A stretch of 64,000 nt of DNA from assembly GCF_963662255.1 (NCBI RefSeq), contig NC_085071.1:2878701-2942700 (forward strand), in the 5' to 3' direction. The notes below the pieces were generated by a model. It searched no databases. It was not told the DNA's origin and saw only the letters and a list, made by a program, of their open reading frames with translations. This document shows positions 50,289-61,378 of this stretch, piece after piece. The position numbers and the translations under genes were made by a program. Origin of the DNA: Cinclus cinclus. Taxonomy: Eukaryota; Chordata; Aves; Passeriformes; Cinclidae. How positions within the stretch are numbered: the first letter of the stretch is position 1; every line of letters begins with the position of its first letter.

Positions 50289-50906
50289 ATGGCCGAGCAT
50301 ATGCTGATGCCGATGAGCCACGGAGGCGCCGGGCTGCAGAGCTACCGGATGGGGGTGAGCGGGCTGCAGGGACCCCCGCAGCACGGGCAGCATGTGCTCA
50401 GGACGCTGCCTGCCGCCGCTCAGATGGTGTCCTACGGAGGGGCTGGCATGGACGGTGCGATGAGGCCGAGACCCAGCCTCAGCGGACAGATGGGACACCA
50501 CCAGATGCAGAACGCGATGATGTTCAATGGCCCGGGGCAGCAGCAGCAGCAGTACATGGGGCCGGTGGGCACCCAGCAGCTCATGGCCAGTATGCACCTA
50601 CAAAAACTCAACACCCAGTACCAGGGTCACCCGCTGGGCATGAGCAACGGGCCCATGGGAGCTGGTGCCCAGCAGTACAGAATGGGGCCGGGCCAGCACC
50701 CAGGCATGCAGCACATGCCCTCACCTGCGCTGACATTGAATGTTATGGACACTGATCTTATAGATGAGGAGGTCTTGACATCCCTTGTCCTGGAACTGGG
50801 GTTGGACCGGATTCAGGAGCTGCCAGAGTTATTTTTGGGACAGAACGAGTTCGACTTCATTTCAGACTTTGTTAGTAAACAGCAACCCAGTGCCATCAGT
50901 TGTTGA
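50289..50906 (+). CDS. CITED4: CITED4-like CBP/p300-interacting transactivator, complete, 205 aa
   Basis: CITED proteins are small nuclear co-regulators without a DNA-binding domain. Their acidic C-terminal region binds the TAZ1/CH1 domain of CBP and p300, competing with or recruiting other activators such as HIF1A and TFAP2. Seen here: the N-terminus MAEHMLMPMSHG is typical of the family. The middle is rich in Met, Gln, Gly and His with a five-Gln run, followed by an ASMHLQKLNTQY segment. The C-terminal transactivation domain spans about residues 153-195, with LIDEEVLTSLVLELGL, the LPEL motif at 178-181 and LGQNEFDF, and the protein ends in SAISC. The chosen ATG sits in a good context (GAGCCATGG) just after a splice acceptor, and one exon carries the whole coding sequence as in mammalian CITED4. 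The C-terminus resembles CITED2 almost as much as CITED4, and a CITED3 assignment cannot be fully excluded. Linkage to STX12 favours CITED4. Family membership is near certain; the paralogue call is less so. Confidence 0.9.
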   Translation: MAEHMLMPMSHGGAGLQSYRMGVSGLQGPPQHGQHVLRTLPAAAQMVSYGGAGMDGAMRPRPSLSGQMGHHQMQNAMMFNGPGQQQQQYMGPVGTQQLMASMHLQKLNTQYQGHPLGMSNGPMGAGAQQYRMGPGQHPGMQHMPSPALTLNVMDTDLIDEEVLTSLVLELGLDRIQELPELFLGQNEFDFISDFVSKQQPSAISC

Positions 50907-51500
50907 GGGGCTTTGAGCTCCTCCTTGTCTTGGTGGTTTTGAGTTTGTTTCTAACTTTACCCCACCTGCCATTCTCCTCCCTTCCCCTGCCTTGCCCTGT
51001 CCTGGATTCCTGCCCTCCCCAAAAGGACAATCATCGGACACTGGCTTGCAATGGATTGCTTTTCTCTTCTGTGTGTTTTGTTTTTTTTTTTCTGTGTGGC
51101 AGTTTCTGGAGACGGGGTTGGTGCGCCCCAAACAGAGCAGATCAAGGGCTCCTGCTGTAGAACTGCCTCTAAATGACATTAACAGGATTTCTGGCTTAAG
51201 TAGCAGCAATGGACTACGACTTTCCTCAACTAGGCTTGGAGCACAAGAAGCAATAGGCAGCTGGCAGCCCTGCTGGTAGCTGGATTTGCTCGTGGATTCT
51301 GTGTTGCCAGTGGAATTGAAGGATCTTGAGAGAGAATTGTCTCCCTGGTGCATGGTTTGAACCAGTTTCCCCTTGCAACCATGGGTGGGGTTAGTTATTT
51401 GTTGGGATGTTTTACTGTGACGGTAAATAGGTCTTCAGTCATGTCTGTTCAGCTCGGGAAGGGGCATTTCCCCATAGCAGGCTTTTTTCTAATTTGCAAA

Positions 51501-51506
51501 AATAAA
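51501..51506 (+). terminator. CITED4: CITED4 proximal poly(A) signal AATAAA
   Basis: A canonical AATAAA lies 595 bp after the stop codon, and GT-rich sequence (GTGTGCGTTTGTG) follows about 20 bp downstream. This is the arrangement expected of a functional cleavage and polyadenylation site. Confidence 0.7.
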
Positions 51507-51679
51507 GTATGCCTTGGGGAAGGGTGTGCGTTTGTGCCTAAATGTTCATCTACGTGGAACTTCAGATCTCGGACCTGTACTGCTAATCAGCTGTAAAATC
51601 TAGCAAGTGTTTGAGGTTGATTCAGGCACGAGGCTTAAAGCTGCAGTCTGGCTCCACTTTTTTTCCACCTCTGAAACCA

Positions 51680-51685
51680 AATAAA
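51680..51685 (+). terminator. CITED4: CITED4 distal poly(A) signal AATAAA
   Basis: This is the second canonical AATAAA. Two ATTTA pentamers lie further downstream (51719-51723 and 51737-51741), so they would be in the mRNA only if this site were bypassed. A further AATAAA sits at 52126-52131 and could end a longer isoform. Confidence 0.6.
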
Positions 51686-52125
51686 GACCATGTAACTGTA
51701 TATTTCAGTTCTAATTTTATTTATTTTCCTGTGATTATTTATTTGCAAGGGCTCTTTCTGTTATTTGGCTTTGGGACTGCTGGGAAAGATGCCTGGAGAG
51801 TACTGCAGCTTTAAGATGCTGGCTTTGGGAAAAGCAAGCCTGGGATAGTTTTCAAGCTGCTCTGCAGAATAGTCACTTCAACTCGAAATCGTTATGCTGA
51901 ACGCGCAGGACTCTAAATCCAACACCTTTCTGAACGTGATAAAGATGACTCGATTTCCAATTCCCTTGCTCAGAGAAGGTGAGATGTAAAAGCCGGCGGG
52001 GTTTGGTTTCCTGCCCTGGCTCCTATTTCCAGGCGCTGGGGAAGCTCCGGTGACTCCTGGTTGCTGCTGCCCCCTGGTGCTGCCGGCCCCTGGCCGCTCA
52101 GCGAGTCTGTACAGATAGATTTGCG

Positions 52126-52131
52126 AATAAA
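52126..52131 (+). terminator. Possible third, far-distal poly(A) signal
   Basis: An AATAAA with a GT-containing downstream region (GTGTGCATTTGTTCAGTG). If CITED4 transcripts read through to this point they would gain the two AU-rich ATTTA motifs near 51.72-51.74 kb. There is no direct support. Confidence 0.35.
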
Positions 52132-52422
52132 AACTGAAATAGCTCCCGTGTGCATTTGTTCAGTGCCCGTGCTCGGACTGATGCAGTGTGGACCCCGAGG
52201 AAAAGTGTTGCCCTTGCTCCTGTTGGTGGGCTGTAGGACTGGTCACTTGTGTGCCCTGCCTGACACTCGAGTTGGAAGGACTGGGTTTATAGATTAATGT
52301 TTGGAACCAAGTCCTTGAAGTGTGGCTGGGAGGATGAGATGCTCCCTCCCTGTACTTGGAAGAAATTACAGATGTGGATGGTCTGTTGCAGAATGGCTGC
52401 TCTTGCTGACTGCCCAGGTGAG

Positions 52423-52472
52423 GGAATCATAGAATGGTTTGGGTTGGAAAGGACTTAAGCATCATCTAGAGT
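52423..52472 (-). mobile_element. Very short CR1 LINE 3' terminus
   Basis: GAATCATAGAATGGTTTGGG continues as TTGGAAAGGACTTAAGCATC, the reverse complement of the last about 50 bases of CR1. It lies between CITED4 and STX12. Confidence 0.88.
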
Positions 52473-55400
52473 TGCTCAGACAAGTGAGTGGTGACTCCTT
52501 CCAGTCTGAGTGCACATCTGACAGCTAGGCTATAGCTCTGCGAACAACTCTCTGCTGCAGTTTTCTATGCCACAAAAGCTCTAAAAATCAAGACAGCTCT
52601 TGTTCTCCTATTCTTACAGGGCTTAGATTTTTCTTTTTAAAGGTTTCCAGCCAGTTCCTTTGCAGAGTTGAGGGATATACCCAAGTGTTCCTGTAGTAAT
52701 GGGGCTGTGGATACTAGTATTGGAATTAACCACTTTGGATTGTCTGTCAATGTTCCCAGTCTTGTTCATTGCACAACTCAAGACCAGTTGTTAAAGTCCT
52801 GTCCTATTGGTGGTTATGCCTGTACAGTCCAGGGAGCTGGTCTAAAAATAATTGGAGGGGCTTTTGTTGAAGGTTGGGAGAGCCTGGCTAGGCTGTCAGC
52901 TCTGTGGCAATGGGCTGTTGGAGACCTGGAAGAACTTTGTTGTCTCTTTGCAGCTGCAGGTTGTAGGTAAGCAGTGAAGAGTTGTCAATCTCAGAATAAA
53001 AGTAGTTCAACCAAAACATAAACATGTTCTAGGCTGTCAGTTCTTGTTGGGGGATGAAGGCTCTGTGTCCCAGTTACAATGGGGGAGCTGTGTCCAGCCC
53101 ACAGACGAGGACTATCAACTCAGCAATTTCTGCAGAGCTTTCCCAGGACCAGGTTTCTGTGTGATAAGAGCTTGGCACTTGATGGCCAGAGGTACATCCT
53201 CTCAGAGGGCTGTGCAGTGCACTGGGAAAGGTGCTGTTCATTGAAGTCAGAGTATGGGAACTGATAATATCAGAGATGTGAAGTGACTGAGGGTTCACAG
53301 TCAGATTTTCTTGGGAGTCTGTCTGTCCCAGCAGGCTCAGTTGAGGTTATTTCAATGCTTCTTGAATATGTCACCCCTTCATTTCCACAAAAGACCCTGT
53401 TAGGTGTGGTCAGTCTGTGATTTTCTAGAATACCCAGGTCAAAACCATTTATTTCTGCTGGACACCTACTGCTTTTGTCTGGGCTGGGCTGGACAAGTGC
53501 AGTGATCACCTCCTCTGTAACGCTTTCTTAGTTCAGGTGCAGTTTGTCCCCCCACACCTTGGTGCTGCAGGCTCTCTATGCCTTGTGTCAGGCACACAAC
53601 ACCTGTACAGCAGCACAAGCTGCAGCTTGGACAACTCAGGTCTTCCTCTGCACTCAGCTGTGTGCTGCACCCTGCCTGCCTGGGTTCCCCTGTGAACGTT
53701 GTGAACAGAGGTGCCAGGTGGTACAATGGGACAACCCAGCTACCTGGGTCTACAGGCAAGCTCCTCAAAGGTCACAAAAAAATGTGTTTGGGGCTGAGTT
53801 TTGGCTTTTCCTTCCAGCTGACACTGAGCTCTCCATCCCACACCAGGCAGGAGGGCAGCAGGGTCATCCCCAAAGCTCTGGTAGGGACTGACAGGCTCTG
53901 CAGAGCCCTGCACGCTCTTGCTGAACGACAGTGCCTGTCAGTTTGGGAACTTTGAGGGCATATAACTGAACTCCTCACATGGAGAGTTCGTGTTTACAGA
54001 TGAGCACCTCCCCTCTGAGGTATCAGGAGATTACTTTCTGTATTGTGGAAGAAGGGAGGCTCTCAAACCCCACCCTGTCCCCTCACCTTGGCTGGATCCT
54101 CTGTAAAGCACCAAATAGCTATTTGTGTGATGTCCAGGTCTTGAGGCAGCCTCTGGGAGTATGTGAGTGTGAAAGCACAGAAAGACGAGGCTTTTCTCCA
54201 CATCCCTGTCTCTGACCACGTGCTCTTTGGGTGATGAAGTTTGTTGATAGCACAGGGTGATGTAGAGTTACAAAGGTGAAAGTCTGGTGCAGAGGTGGTG
54301 AAGGATCTGCTAAGAGTGAGTGCCCAGGCAATAGCATGAGCAATGCCTGGTAAATACAAAATGATGGCTAGAGGGTTAATCCTCCTTGACTTCACACAGT
54401 CCTGAGCTTTAAACTAGCCACAGCCACTCAGCAAAGTACTTAGTGTTACAATAAATGTTTCTATGAAAAATCTCAGCTTGCTGTTCATGAGGAGCCAGAC
54501 AAGCAAAGGAAAATCAAACAGTGAATGCCCTGCAGAACCAACAGACAATTTATCTGCATCCTGCGCACTGCCTATGATGGTGAATTGTCAAAAATTCTGG
54601 TCTGTTTAGAGAAAAATGATAATGTAAAACTAGAGAAACAGTAGAAAAAGAAGAAACAACTGAGGCAAAGTAATGTTTCTCAGAAGAAGCCACAGAATAG
54701 TCTGGGACTCCTCAGTCAGGAAGAAGCTGGGCAACAGAAGTTTATATTATAAGTGAAAGAAGAAGACAGGGAATTATTTTCCCCAAGTATGATGGGAGAG
54801 ATCTGCTGATCTCTGCAAATTTAGCAGAGGCCAGGATCAAACTCGAGTGAACAGAGGTGTTTCTGTAGGCAATGTGTAGCTCATTGAAACTCTTTCTGAC
54901 AATATGGGAGGTCCACTCGAGGATACTTAAACATTTCTGTATGACCAAAGCCACTGATCTGTGGCTCAAAAGAGTTCCTGAATCAAAGGTTCCCTACTCA
55001 GAAATAGGAGGTTGCTTGTTTTGTTTTAGGTTTTGGTGGTTTTTTTTTTGAGGGTTCTTTTCCTGACCCCTGCCATCAATAGAGGTGCCATGTGTGAGGA
55101 AAATCCCCATGCTCAGACGTACCTCATACTCTGTGTTTATATACACTGCATTCAAAAGGCAGCCTGCTCCTTTCCTTTCCTCCTCCTGGGTTTATCCTGC
55201 AATGCCAGTAGCACGACAAAGAGCCAGGCAACAGGTTTGTCCTGTTGCAAAACAGTAGGAGAAATAGGTAACAATTCACCTCTTTGTTATTAACAATGCA
55301 ATAAATGGAATCTGGAGTCACAACAGGGCAGATTTGGACCTTTGCAAAACATGGTCTCCCCCAGGTTGGAATCAATAGGCAGTGAAGTGCAGTGTCTGTG

Positions 55401-58400
55401 TGTGACACAGGGAAGAGCTGACACTCACCTCTGACAAATCACAGAAAGTGCCCCACGATGCCCAAGATGTGGGTACAAAGTGGGATGCCCTCCTGTTGCA
55501 CCTTCTCCACTATCTGCACAGAGAAGCACTGCTGGAGGGGCAGGAGAAGCTCAGCCTGTCACCACTCATCTACGTGTCCTCATCTACCATCCAGAGGAGC
55601 CAGCTCAGGCCTCAGTGTATGGATACATACACAAAGCTCTGGCTCGTGCTTGCTGACTTGCTGTTTCATCTCCCAGGCATCTCAGTCATGGGGAAGGACA
55701 TCACAGTCAGTAAAATCAATGCAAGGGGCTCTATATCACTGTCCTGGGCCCGGCAAGGTGGGGTGGAGGCCCCTGAGGATCCCACTGTGGAGTATTCCCA
55801 GGGAGTATTCCCATTTTGCTCAACTCAAGTCCCTAGTGCACCAGGAATTCCCAGGAGCCTCCACGTGTCTCTACATGAAGAGGGATTAGGGAAAGCAGCT
55901 CTTTGCCAAATCCAGGTGATATTCCAGAGACAAAGAACTAAGCCCATAGTAAAGTCCTGGCAAGTGACTGCTTTCGCAAGCATCTGATCCCAACCCAATT
56001 CCCAGATCAGCCTTTGCCCTGAAGAAGAGGGAAAACAGGGATCTGCACCTCAAGTCTTTGCTAACATGCTGTCCTTTAGAAAGCCAGTGGTACCCTGTGG
56101 TCCATCTCAGCAGTATTGGCATGCTGAGGGGCTCTTCTGGGGCATGTCGTTGATTAGAATGTTACAACACTCCCGATTTTCAGATGCTGGTTACAGTCTG
56201 CCGTTAGGTTGCTTCATAATTGCTACACCAAGGTATGGACCAAGTCCTGCTTTTCCTGTTTCAACTGTTGATACAAAATTCAGTTGATTGCAATGCACTG
56301 TAGTGAGTTAAGTTTTAACGAGTCAGCCAAGTCCCGTATCAGCTGTATGTGTGCAGCTCAGAGGCAGTGGGACCTTTCCATGTGCAGGGGCTGTGCTGCA
56401 TCCTGCAGCCTCTGGATGGATTATTATTTCCTTTCCAGATTTGCCAAAAATATCTCTGAGTTCGCATTTCCAGGGAATTCTGCAAGTTCAGCCTGCTACA
56501 AACATTCATGACCTGCTCATGACCACTGAAATACCAGTGGGGTGAAGAGACCTCAATGCAACAGTTTTCTGATCTCCCACACTGTTGGCTCTGATCCATG
56601 GTCCATCCTTGCTGCTTCAGCTGCAAAAAGAAAGCAGATTTCCCCATGGAAATCTGGCCCTCCCTGCATGGCTGAAGAGCTGTGTGTCTACCCCATCCTC
56701 TTCCCAACCCTCTGCACACCGCTGCCTTTCTTCAGCTGCACAAAACAAGCTCCAGAAATGGATGGAGTGTTTTATTTCATTCTTTAATTCTCAGCCAAAC
56801 CCCTCTGCCAGGGGTTTTTCCAGGCACACTGGCCTTCTGTGCCAGAGCCACGATGAAAAGCCATCACATTGCTACAGGTGGAAGAATACAGGTAACACTG
56901 CAGGACTGTGAGCAGTGCCAAGAGCAAATATGGTTTGTCAAGCGGGCACAGGTAGGTAAGGGAAAGAACAGTAGTTTTGATAACAAAACCTAGCTGTAGC
57001 TTCCTCAGAGATTCTGGCAGGGTCCAAAAGAGGATCCCAGTGTCCCTGAAGGAAGAGGAGCTCAGCACAGAGCCACTGGCCTGCCAGGGCAAAATCAGGG
57101 AGGGAGAGTGTTGCCCAGCATCCCAACACAAACTGGATAAAATCCAAAGAAAAGCATCTCATGGAGATTAAATTTGAAGGTACCTATTTCTCTCCTTTCA
57201 CAGGTGTTGGGAGGAATGGGTTAAAAGAAGACTGTTGAGGAGGATTGTAAATGCTCAACTGACCTTGCAGCTGGGAATAACCCTTGATAAAGCAGTGTAA
57301 GCAGCAGACTGGACCAAGTTTGTGTACTTCTGCATGGCTGTTGCTTTGGGGATCCCTGGCAGTAATGGTAATAAATTTGCTCTTTGTGCTTGAGCCATAG
57401 ATTTGTGGCTGTCCCAACTGCCTGCCTGTGCTGACTCACACAACAGAGAAACAAAGTTAGCCAAGGCTCCAAGGCTGTGTTTTAGACCTCTTGAAGCAGC
57501 CAAACCCCACCTCTAGCATGTGGATGCAGTGAACACTGCACTGTTCAGCATCTTGGAAAGATAAGTGCTCCTGATTTCCGTGCATCAAAGGGATCTGCCC
57601 CTTTGGACAAGCCCAGCTGTGTCACACCTTAAAGGCACAACTGCCACAAATGGCCAATTTCTCCTGCAAAGCCTTTGTAAGAATTCAGGGTTGTGAACAG
57701 CACCAACTGCACAGCCAAGGGGTTTAGGGCTGAATTAGGTACTCACTGGAGTTTGACATTGCCAAAGAGTTACTACAAGCTGTTGGTACTGGAGCAGATG
57801 GGCAGCAAGACCTGCTCTATTCTCTCCTGTCTGAAGGATCTCTGGGTGAACTCAAGGCAGCAAAAGAAAATCTGCAAAGTCCCTGCCCCCTGCAAGGGAA
57901 GGCTCAGCACCACAGGCTGTTTATAAATAGCCAGTTTCAGGAAAAGGCCCTTTCCGTTCTGGTGTCAGTACACTGTAAAGTATAAACAGCTTTCAGAGCT
58001 GAAAAAGCCCTCCATATCTTCCCATGTAAAACCTGGCTCCGTGGGCTCAGCAAGCTCCAGCATTCAGGGCACAGTTTGGGGTCCCCTCAGCCATGGGGAG
58101 GCAAGCTGGAGACCCTGAGTCACATCCTCCACAGAAATGTTTGTGGCAGTTTTGACGTGGCCACCAGGCAGAAGGCAGGCTCTTTAACACAGGATGTGTA
58201 ATCAGGGCCCTCATTTCTGGACTGCTAACCTGGGTTATGCTCAAGAGGGGGTCAGCATACTGGAATAGTGCCCAGGGGGTGAGGGCACTGCTCTGATTAA
58301 AGAGCATTACTACACTTTCACAGACCACCTGAGCTGGACTACCAGTTAAACACATTGTATCCCAGAGGAAAAACAGGTGAATACTCAGCCAGTGTGAGAT

Positions 58401-58839
58401 GGCAACAACAGAGCTAGGAGCAATGGGAGGGAGCCTGCGGCTTCTGCTCTGAGCACTGGGCAGCTCAGCCCAGAAGAGCCCCATGGGAACTTCTTTATGA
58501 ACTCAGCTCAAAATAGCAGTCAGACCTCTCTAGTGGAGACACGATTTCTGGAATCTTGGCACTTTATGGAAAGCACGCCCTGACCTTTTTTTCCTTTTGT
58601 CTTCATCCCTGGGAGCCCAGGATTACTCTGATGCCCAGTGTAAAGGGGTTGGTAGGGACAGCTGGGGATTGCCATTGGTATGGGTGGAGGGGAAGAAAAG
58701 CCCTGTATATATCTGGGTCCACTGCCACGGCAGGATCTTGAAATCAGCTCTTTGGAATACCCAGTGTAAAGCAGAAAACAGTATGGACGGGGTGGCCAGT
58801 GTGCGTTCCCCATGCAAGCATGGCCGTGCCCAAACGAGA
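52473..58839. other. Intergenic DNA between CITED4 and STX12
   Basis: No recognisable exon or clear repeat. The longest frame (179 codons at 55448-55987) matches no family I know. A T-rich run occurs at about 55039-55050. Confidence 0.6.
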
Positions 58840-59260
58840 AGGGATGCTTAGGAGCCGCGGAGTGTGACATGGGGGCCATCGGTGGTGACCTCGCCCCGGT
58901 ACGGGCACCGCTACCCAGCCGCGGTACTGATAGAGCCAGCGTGGGCAGGAAAGGTCCCCGGCACCCAGGGCCACCCAGGACCACTCAGGGCCACCCTGGG
59001 CCACTGGAGGCCACCCGGGGACTCCCGCGAGGCGCTGCTGCCCCCGCGCGGCACCGGGAGAGAACCACCGGCCAGTTGGGGATGTGGGGAGCCGGGAGCG
59101 GGGAGCGGGATGTGGAGAGCTGGGTGCGAGATGCGCGGCTCGGGGAGCGGGATGCGGGGTTTGGGAGCGAGGTGAGAGGTGCCAAGTTCTAGGTACTGGA
59201 CTTAGGAGTGCTAAGTACAGGGTGCTGGGTGCCAGGTGCTGAGTGCCGGGTGGGGAGTTA
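58840..59260. other. GC-rich, CpG-containing island with degenerate tandem repeats
   Basis: This block stands out from its AT-richer surroundings. It has many CpG sites, repeated GGCCACCC-type units at about 58970-59020, then GGGAGCGGGATGTGG- and GGTGCTGGGTGCC-type repeats to about 59240. No start or splice context convinces me of a gene. It could be an unannotated CpG-island promoter of a non-coding RNA or simply a minisatellite. Confidence 0.5.
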
Positions 59261-59683
59261 GTGGATGGAGTGCCAAGACCTGGGTGATGAGTGCTGAGGG
59301 TCCTGGGGTTCACAACACTGGGGTCTCCCCTCAGGAGCAGGTGCTGGCCCCATCCTTCCCACGGCCACGCTGTTCGTTCCAGAGATGCAGGGATGTGTGG
59401 GCTATGTGTAACGGTGGTGATATCTTCATACCGTGCACCCTCAGAACACAGAGCGAGGAGCCAGAGCCCTGGGAATCCTCCTTGCTGAAGCAGAACACAC
59501 CGTAAGCACAGCAGCATCATGGGGATTCCCTCAACAGCTACTGCTGTCACTTTAACTCCTCCTGCAAAGTTCCTTTCCTGCCCCATGAGCTCCCCAAGTC
59601 CCATCTTCCTACATCCATTACGTTGCAGGTTGGTATGAGTGTGACTCCCAGAGTGGCATCGGGGTAGGCGGACAGGAAAGTTT

Positions 59684-59880
59684 CCTTTCCAGGGCCTCAC
59701 CACCCCCACAGGGAAAAATTTCTTCCAAATATCCCATCTACCCCTGCCCTCTGACAGTGGGAAGCCATTCCCCTTTGTCCTGTCTCTTCATGCCCTGTCC
59801 CAAATCCCTCTCCAGCTTTCCTGGAGCCTCTTCAGGCACTGGAAGGCCATAATAAGGTTACCCTGGAGCCTTCTCTTACT
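59684..59880 (-). mobile_element. CR1 LINE fragment (antisense)
   Basis: TTCCAGGGCCTCACCACCCC, GGGAAAAATTTCTTCCAAAT, AAGCCATTCCCCTTTGTCC and TCTTCATGCCCTGTCCCAAA match the CR1 region 150-350 bp from the 3' end. The 3' terminal part itself is missing. Confidence 0.9.
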
Positions 59881-60751
59881 GTATTACAAAAGTTTCATCC
59901 ACAGCCCTGCTCCATATTTACCATCATTTTGACCTGTTGTGGATGCTTCTGAAATTAGAAAGGTTTTTGTCATACCAAGCGGTTCTCAAAGAAATATTTA
60001 CACTCTTACCTTACGCACACATACACTGACTTCTTAAGTTCTTACAGGGCATGACCCCCCAGGTTTTTTTATTCAACGATTGGATGCACTTTCCTTAAAA
60101 TACTACAACTCCTGCAGCAGGGAGCAGAAGATCATCTCTCAAATTCCTTTACTGTTGATTTGAAAGCATTTGCATTATTGCTGGTGCGATTGCTCAGAAC
60201 TCGAAGCATGGCTCCTCCTCACCCCAGGCCAGGCTGTCACTGCACCCCTCACCCTGGCAGGATTCATTTGATAAACTTCTTTAGCAGTATTCCTGGTGAA
60301 CATCCACCATAAAAACAGCCTTTTGGCCATATTCACCAAACTCCCACCAAGACATGGAAATGTTTAAAAGATAGCTGATTACAAAACAACATTTTGTAGG
60401 ACGTATTTTATTCTTAAGAACTCTCATCTGTGAGCAGTTTTAGTCTCTAAGGGAGCACCCTCAAATGGCATTCTCTGCTATGCCTGGCCTACTAGCAAAT
60501 CTTGGCTGGAGCACACCTAGGTCTCACCTAGGACAGGAGGAGTTTCCTATGCTCCTGCAGACAAGCAGGAGCATACCCTTCTGCCATACCCTTGGTGAAG
60601 AGTGACGGCAAGCTGTCATGGTTCACAGCACAGAACAGCATCCTGAAATGGGCTTGTATGGCTGTACTGGGGCAGGCACGCTACCCAGAACAGAGCACAT
60701 CTCTGTAAAAATTAATGTTACTTCCAGGTGATGGAAGGATGGCATCCTTTC
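59881..60751. other. Intergenic DNA upstream of STX12 satellites
   Basis: Non-repetitive, moderately AT-rich sequence. No feature is recognised. Confidence 0.55.
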
Positions 60752-60972
60752 CTATCCTGTCCTGTCCTGTCCTTATCCTATCCTATCATCCCATCCTATC
60801 CTATCCTATCCTATCCTATCCTATCCTATCCTATCCTATCCTATCCTATCCTATCCTATCCTATCCTATCCTATCCTATCCTATCCTATCCTATCCTATC
60901 CTATCCTATCCTATCCTATCCTATCCTATCCTATCCTATCCTATCCTATCCTATCCTATCCCATCCCACCCT
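60752..60972. repeat. (CCTAT)33 pentanucleotide satellite with degenerate edges
   Basis: Thirty-three perfect CCTAT copies at 60795-60959, with CCTGT and CCCAT variants at the flanks. It lies about 0.4 kb upstream of the STX12 first exon. Frames through it give Leu-Ser-Tyr-Pro-Ile repeats that are not protein-coding. Confidence 0.97.
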
Positions 60973-61010
60973 CAGCGAGCCCGCGAGCCCCGATTCCGCT
61001 CTCCGTCCCC

Positions 61011-61278
61011 TCACACCGCTCCCCTGTCCCTTCACACCGCTCCCCTGTCCCCTCACACCTCTCCCCTCACACGGCTCCCCTCACACCGCTCCCCTCTCCC
61101 ATCACATCGCTCCCCTGTCCCCTCACACCGCACCCCTCACACCGCTCCCCTCTCCCCTCACACGGCTCCCCTCACACCGCTCCCCTCTCCCATCACATCG
61201 CTCCCCTGTCCCCTCACACCGCACCCCTCACACCGCTCCCCTCTCCCCTCACATCGCTCCCCCGTCCCCTCACACCGC
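61011..61278. repeat. STX12-promoter-proximal minisatellite (CTCACACCGCTCCCCT-type)
   Basis: Degenerate units of about 16-20 bp (CTCACACCGCTCCCCT, with ATCACATCGC variants) form a tandem array. A 91-bp higher-order period is visible: the block starting TCACACCGCTCCCCTCTCCC at 61081 recurs at 61172. It abuts the NRF1/Sp1 promoter of STX12. Confidence 0.9.
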
Positions 61279-61289
61279 CCGCGCTCCCA

Positions 61290-61378
61290 GCCCGCCCCCA
61301 GCGCGCAGGCGCGGCGGCCGCGCAGGCGCGGGGCGGGCGGGCGCTGTCAGCGGGGCCCGCGCTCGCTCCGGCCCGGCC
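61290..61378 (+). promoter_or_regulatory. STX12: STX12 CpG-island promoter with paired NRF1 motifs and GC boxes
   Basis: Two exact GCGCAGGCGC motifs (61303-61312 and 61320-61329), 17 bp apart, match the NRF1 binding consensus in reverse orientation. They are followed by GGGGCGGGCGGGCG Sp1-type boxes at about 61330-61342. No TATA box is seen. This is a typical housekeeping promoter, with transcription probably starting within a few tens of bases before the ATG at 61379. The exact start site is inferred. Confidence 0.7.

Larger units (their letters stand above)
50907..51700 (+). other. CITED4: CITED4 3' UTR (predicted)
   Basis: Non-coding sequence runs from the TGA stop to the region just past the second AATAAA. 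It includes pyrimidine-rich and T-rich stretches (for example 51079-51091). Two canonical poly(A) signals at 51501 and 51680 imply UTRs of about 0.6 and 0.8 kb. Boundaries are inferred from signals only. Confidence 0.65.

Noticed and set aside
49728..50597. 289-codon antisense frame over the CITED4 promoter and coding exon
   Set aside because: It is a GC-rich shadow frame, with Arg/Pro/Ser-rich low complexity and no homology recognised.
50289..50906. Assignment of the CITED gene to CITED2
   Set aside because: It lacks the long Ser/Gly-rich linker and His-rich N-terminal region of CITED2 and is linked to STX12 rather than STX7.
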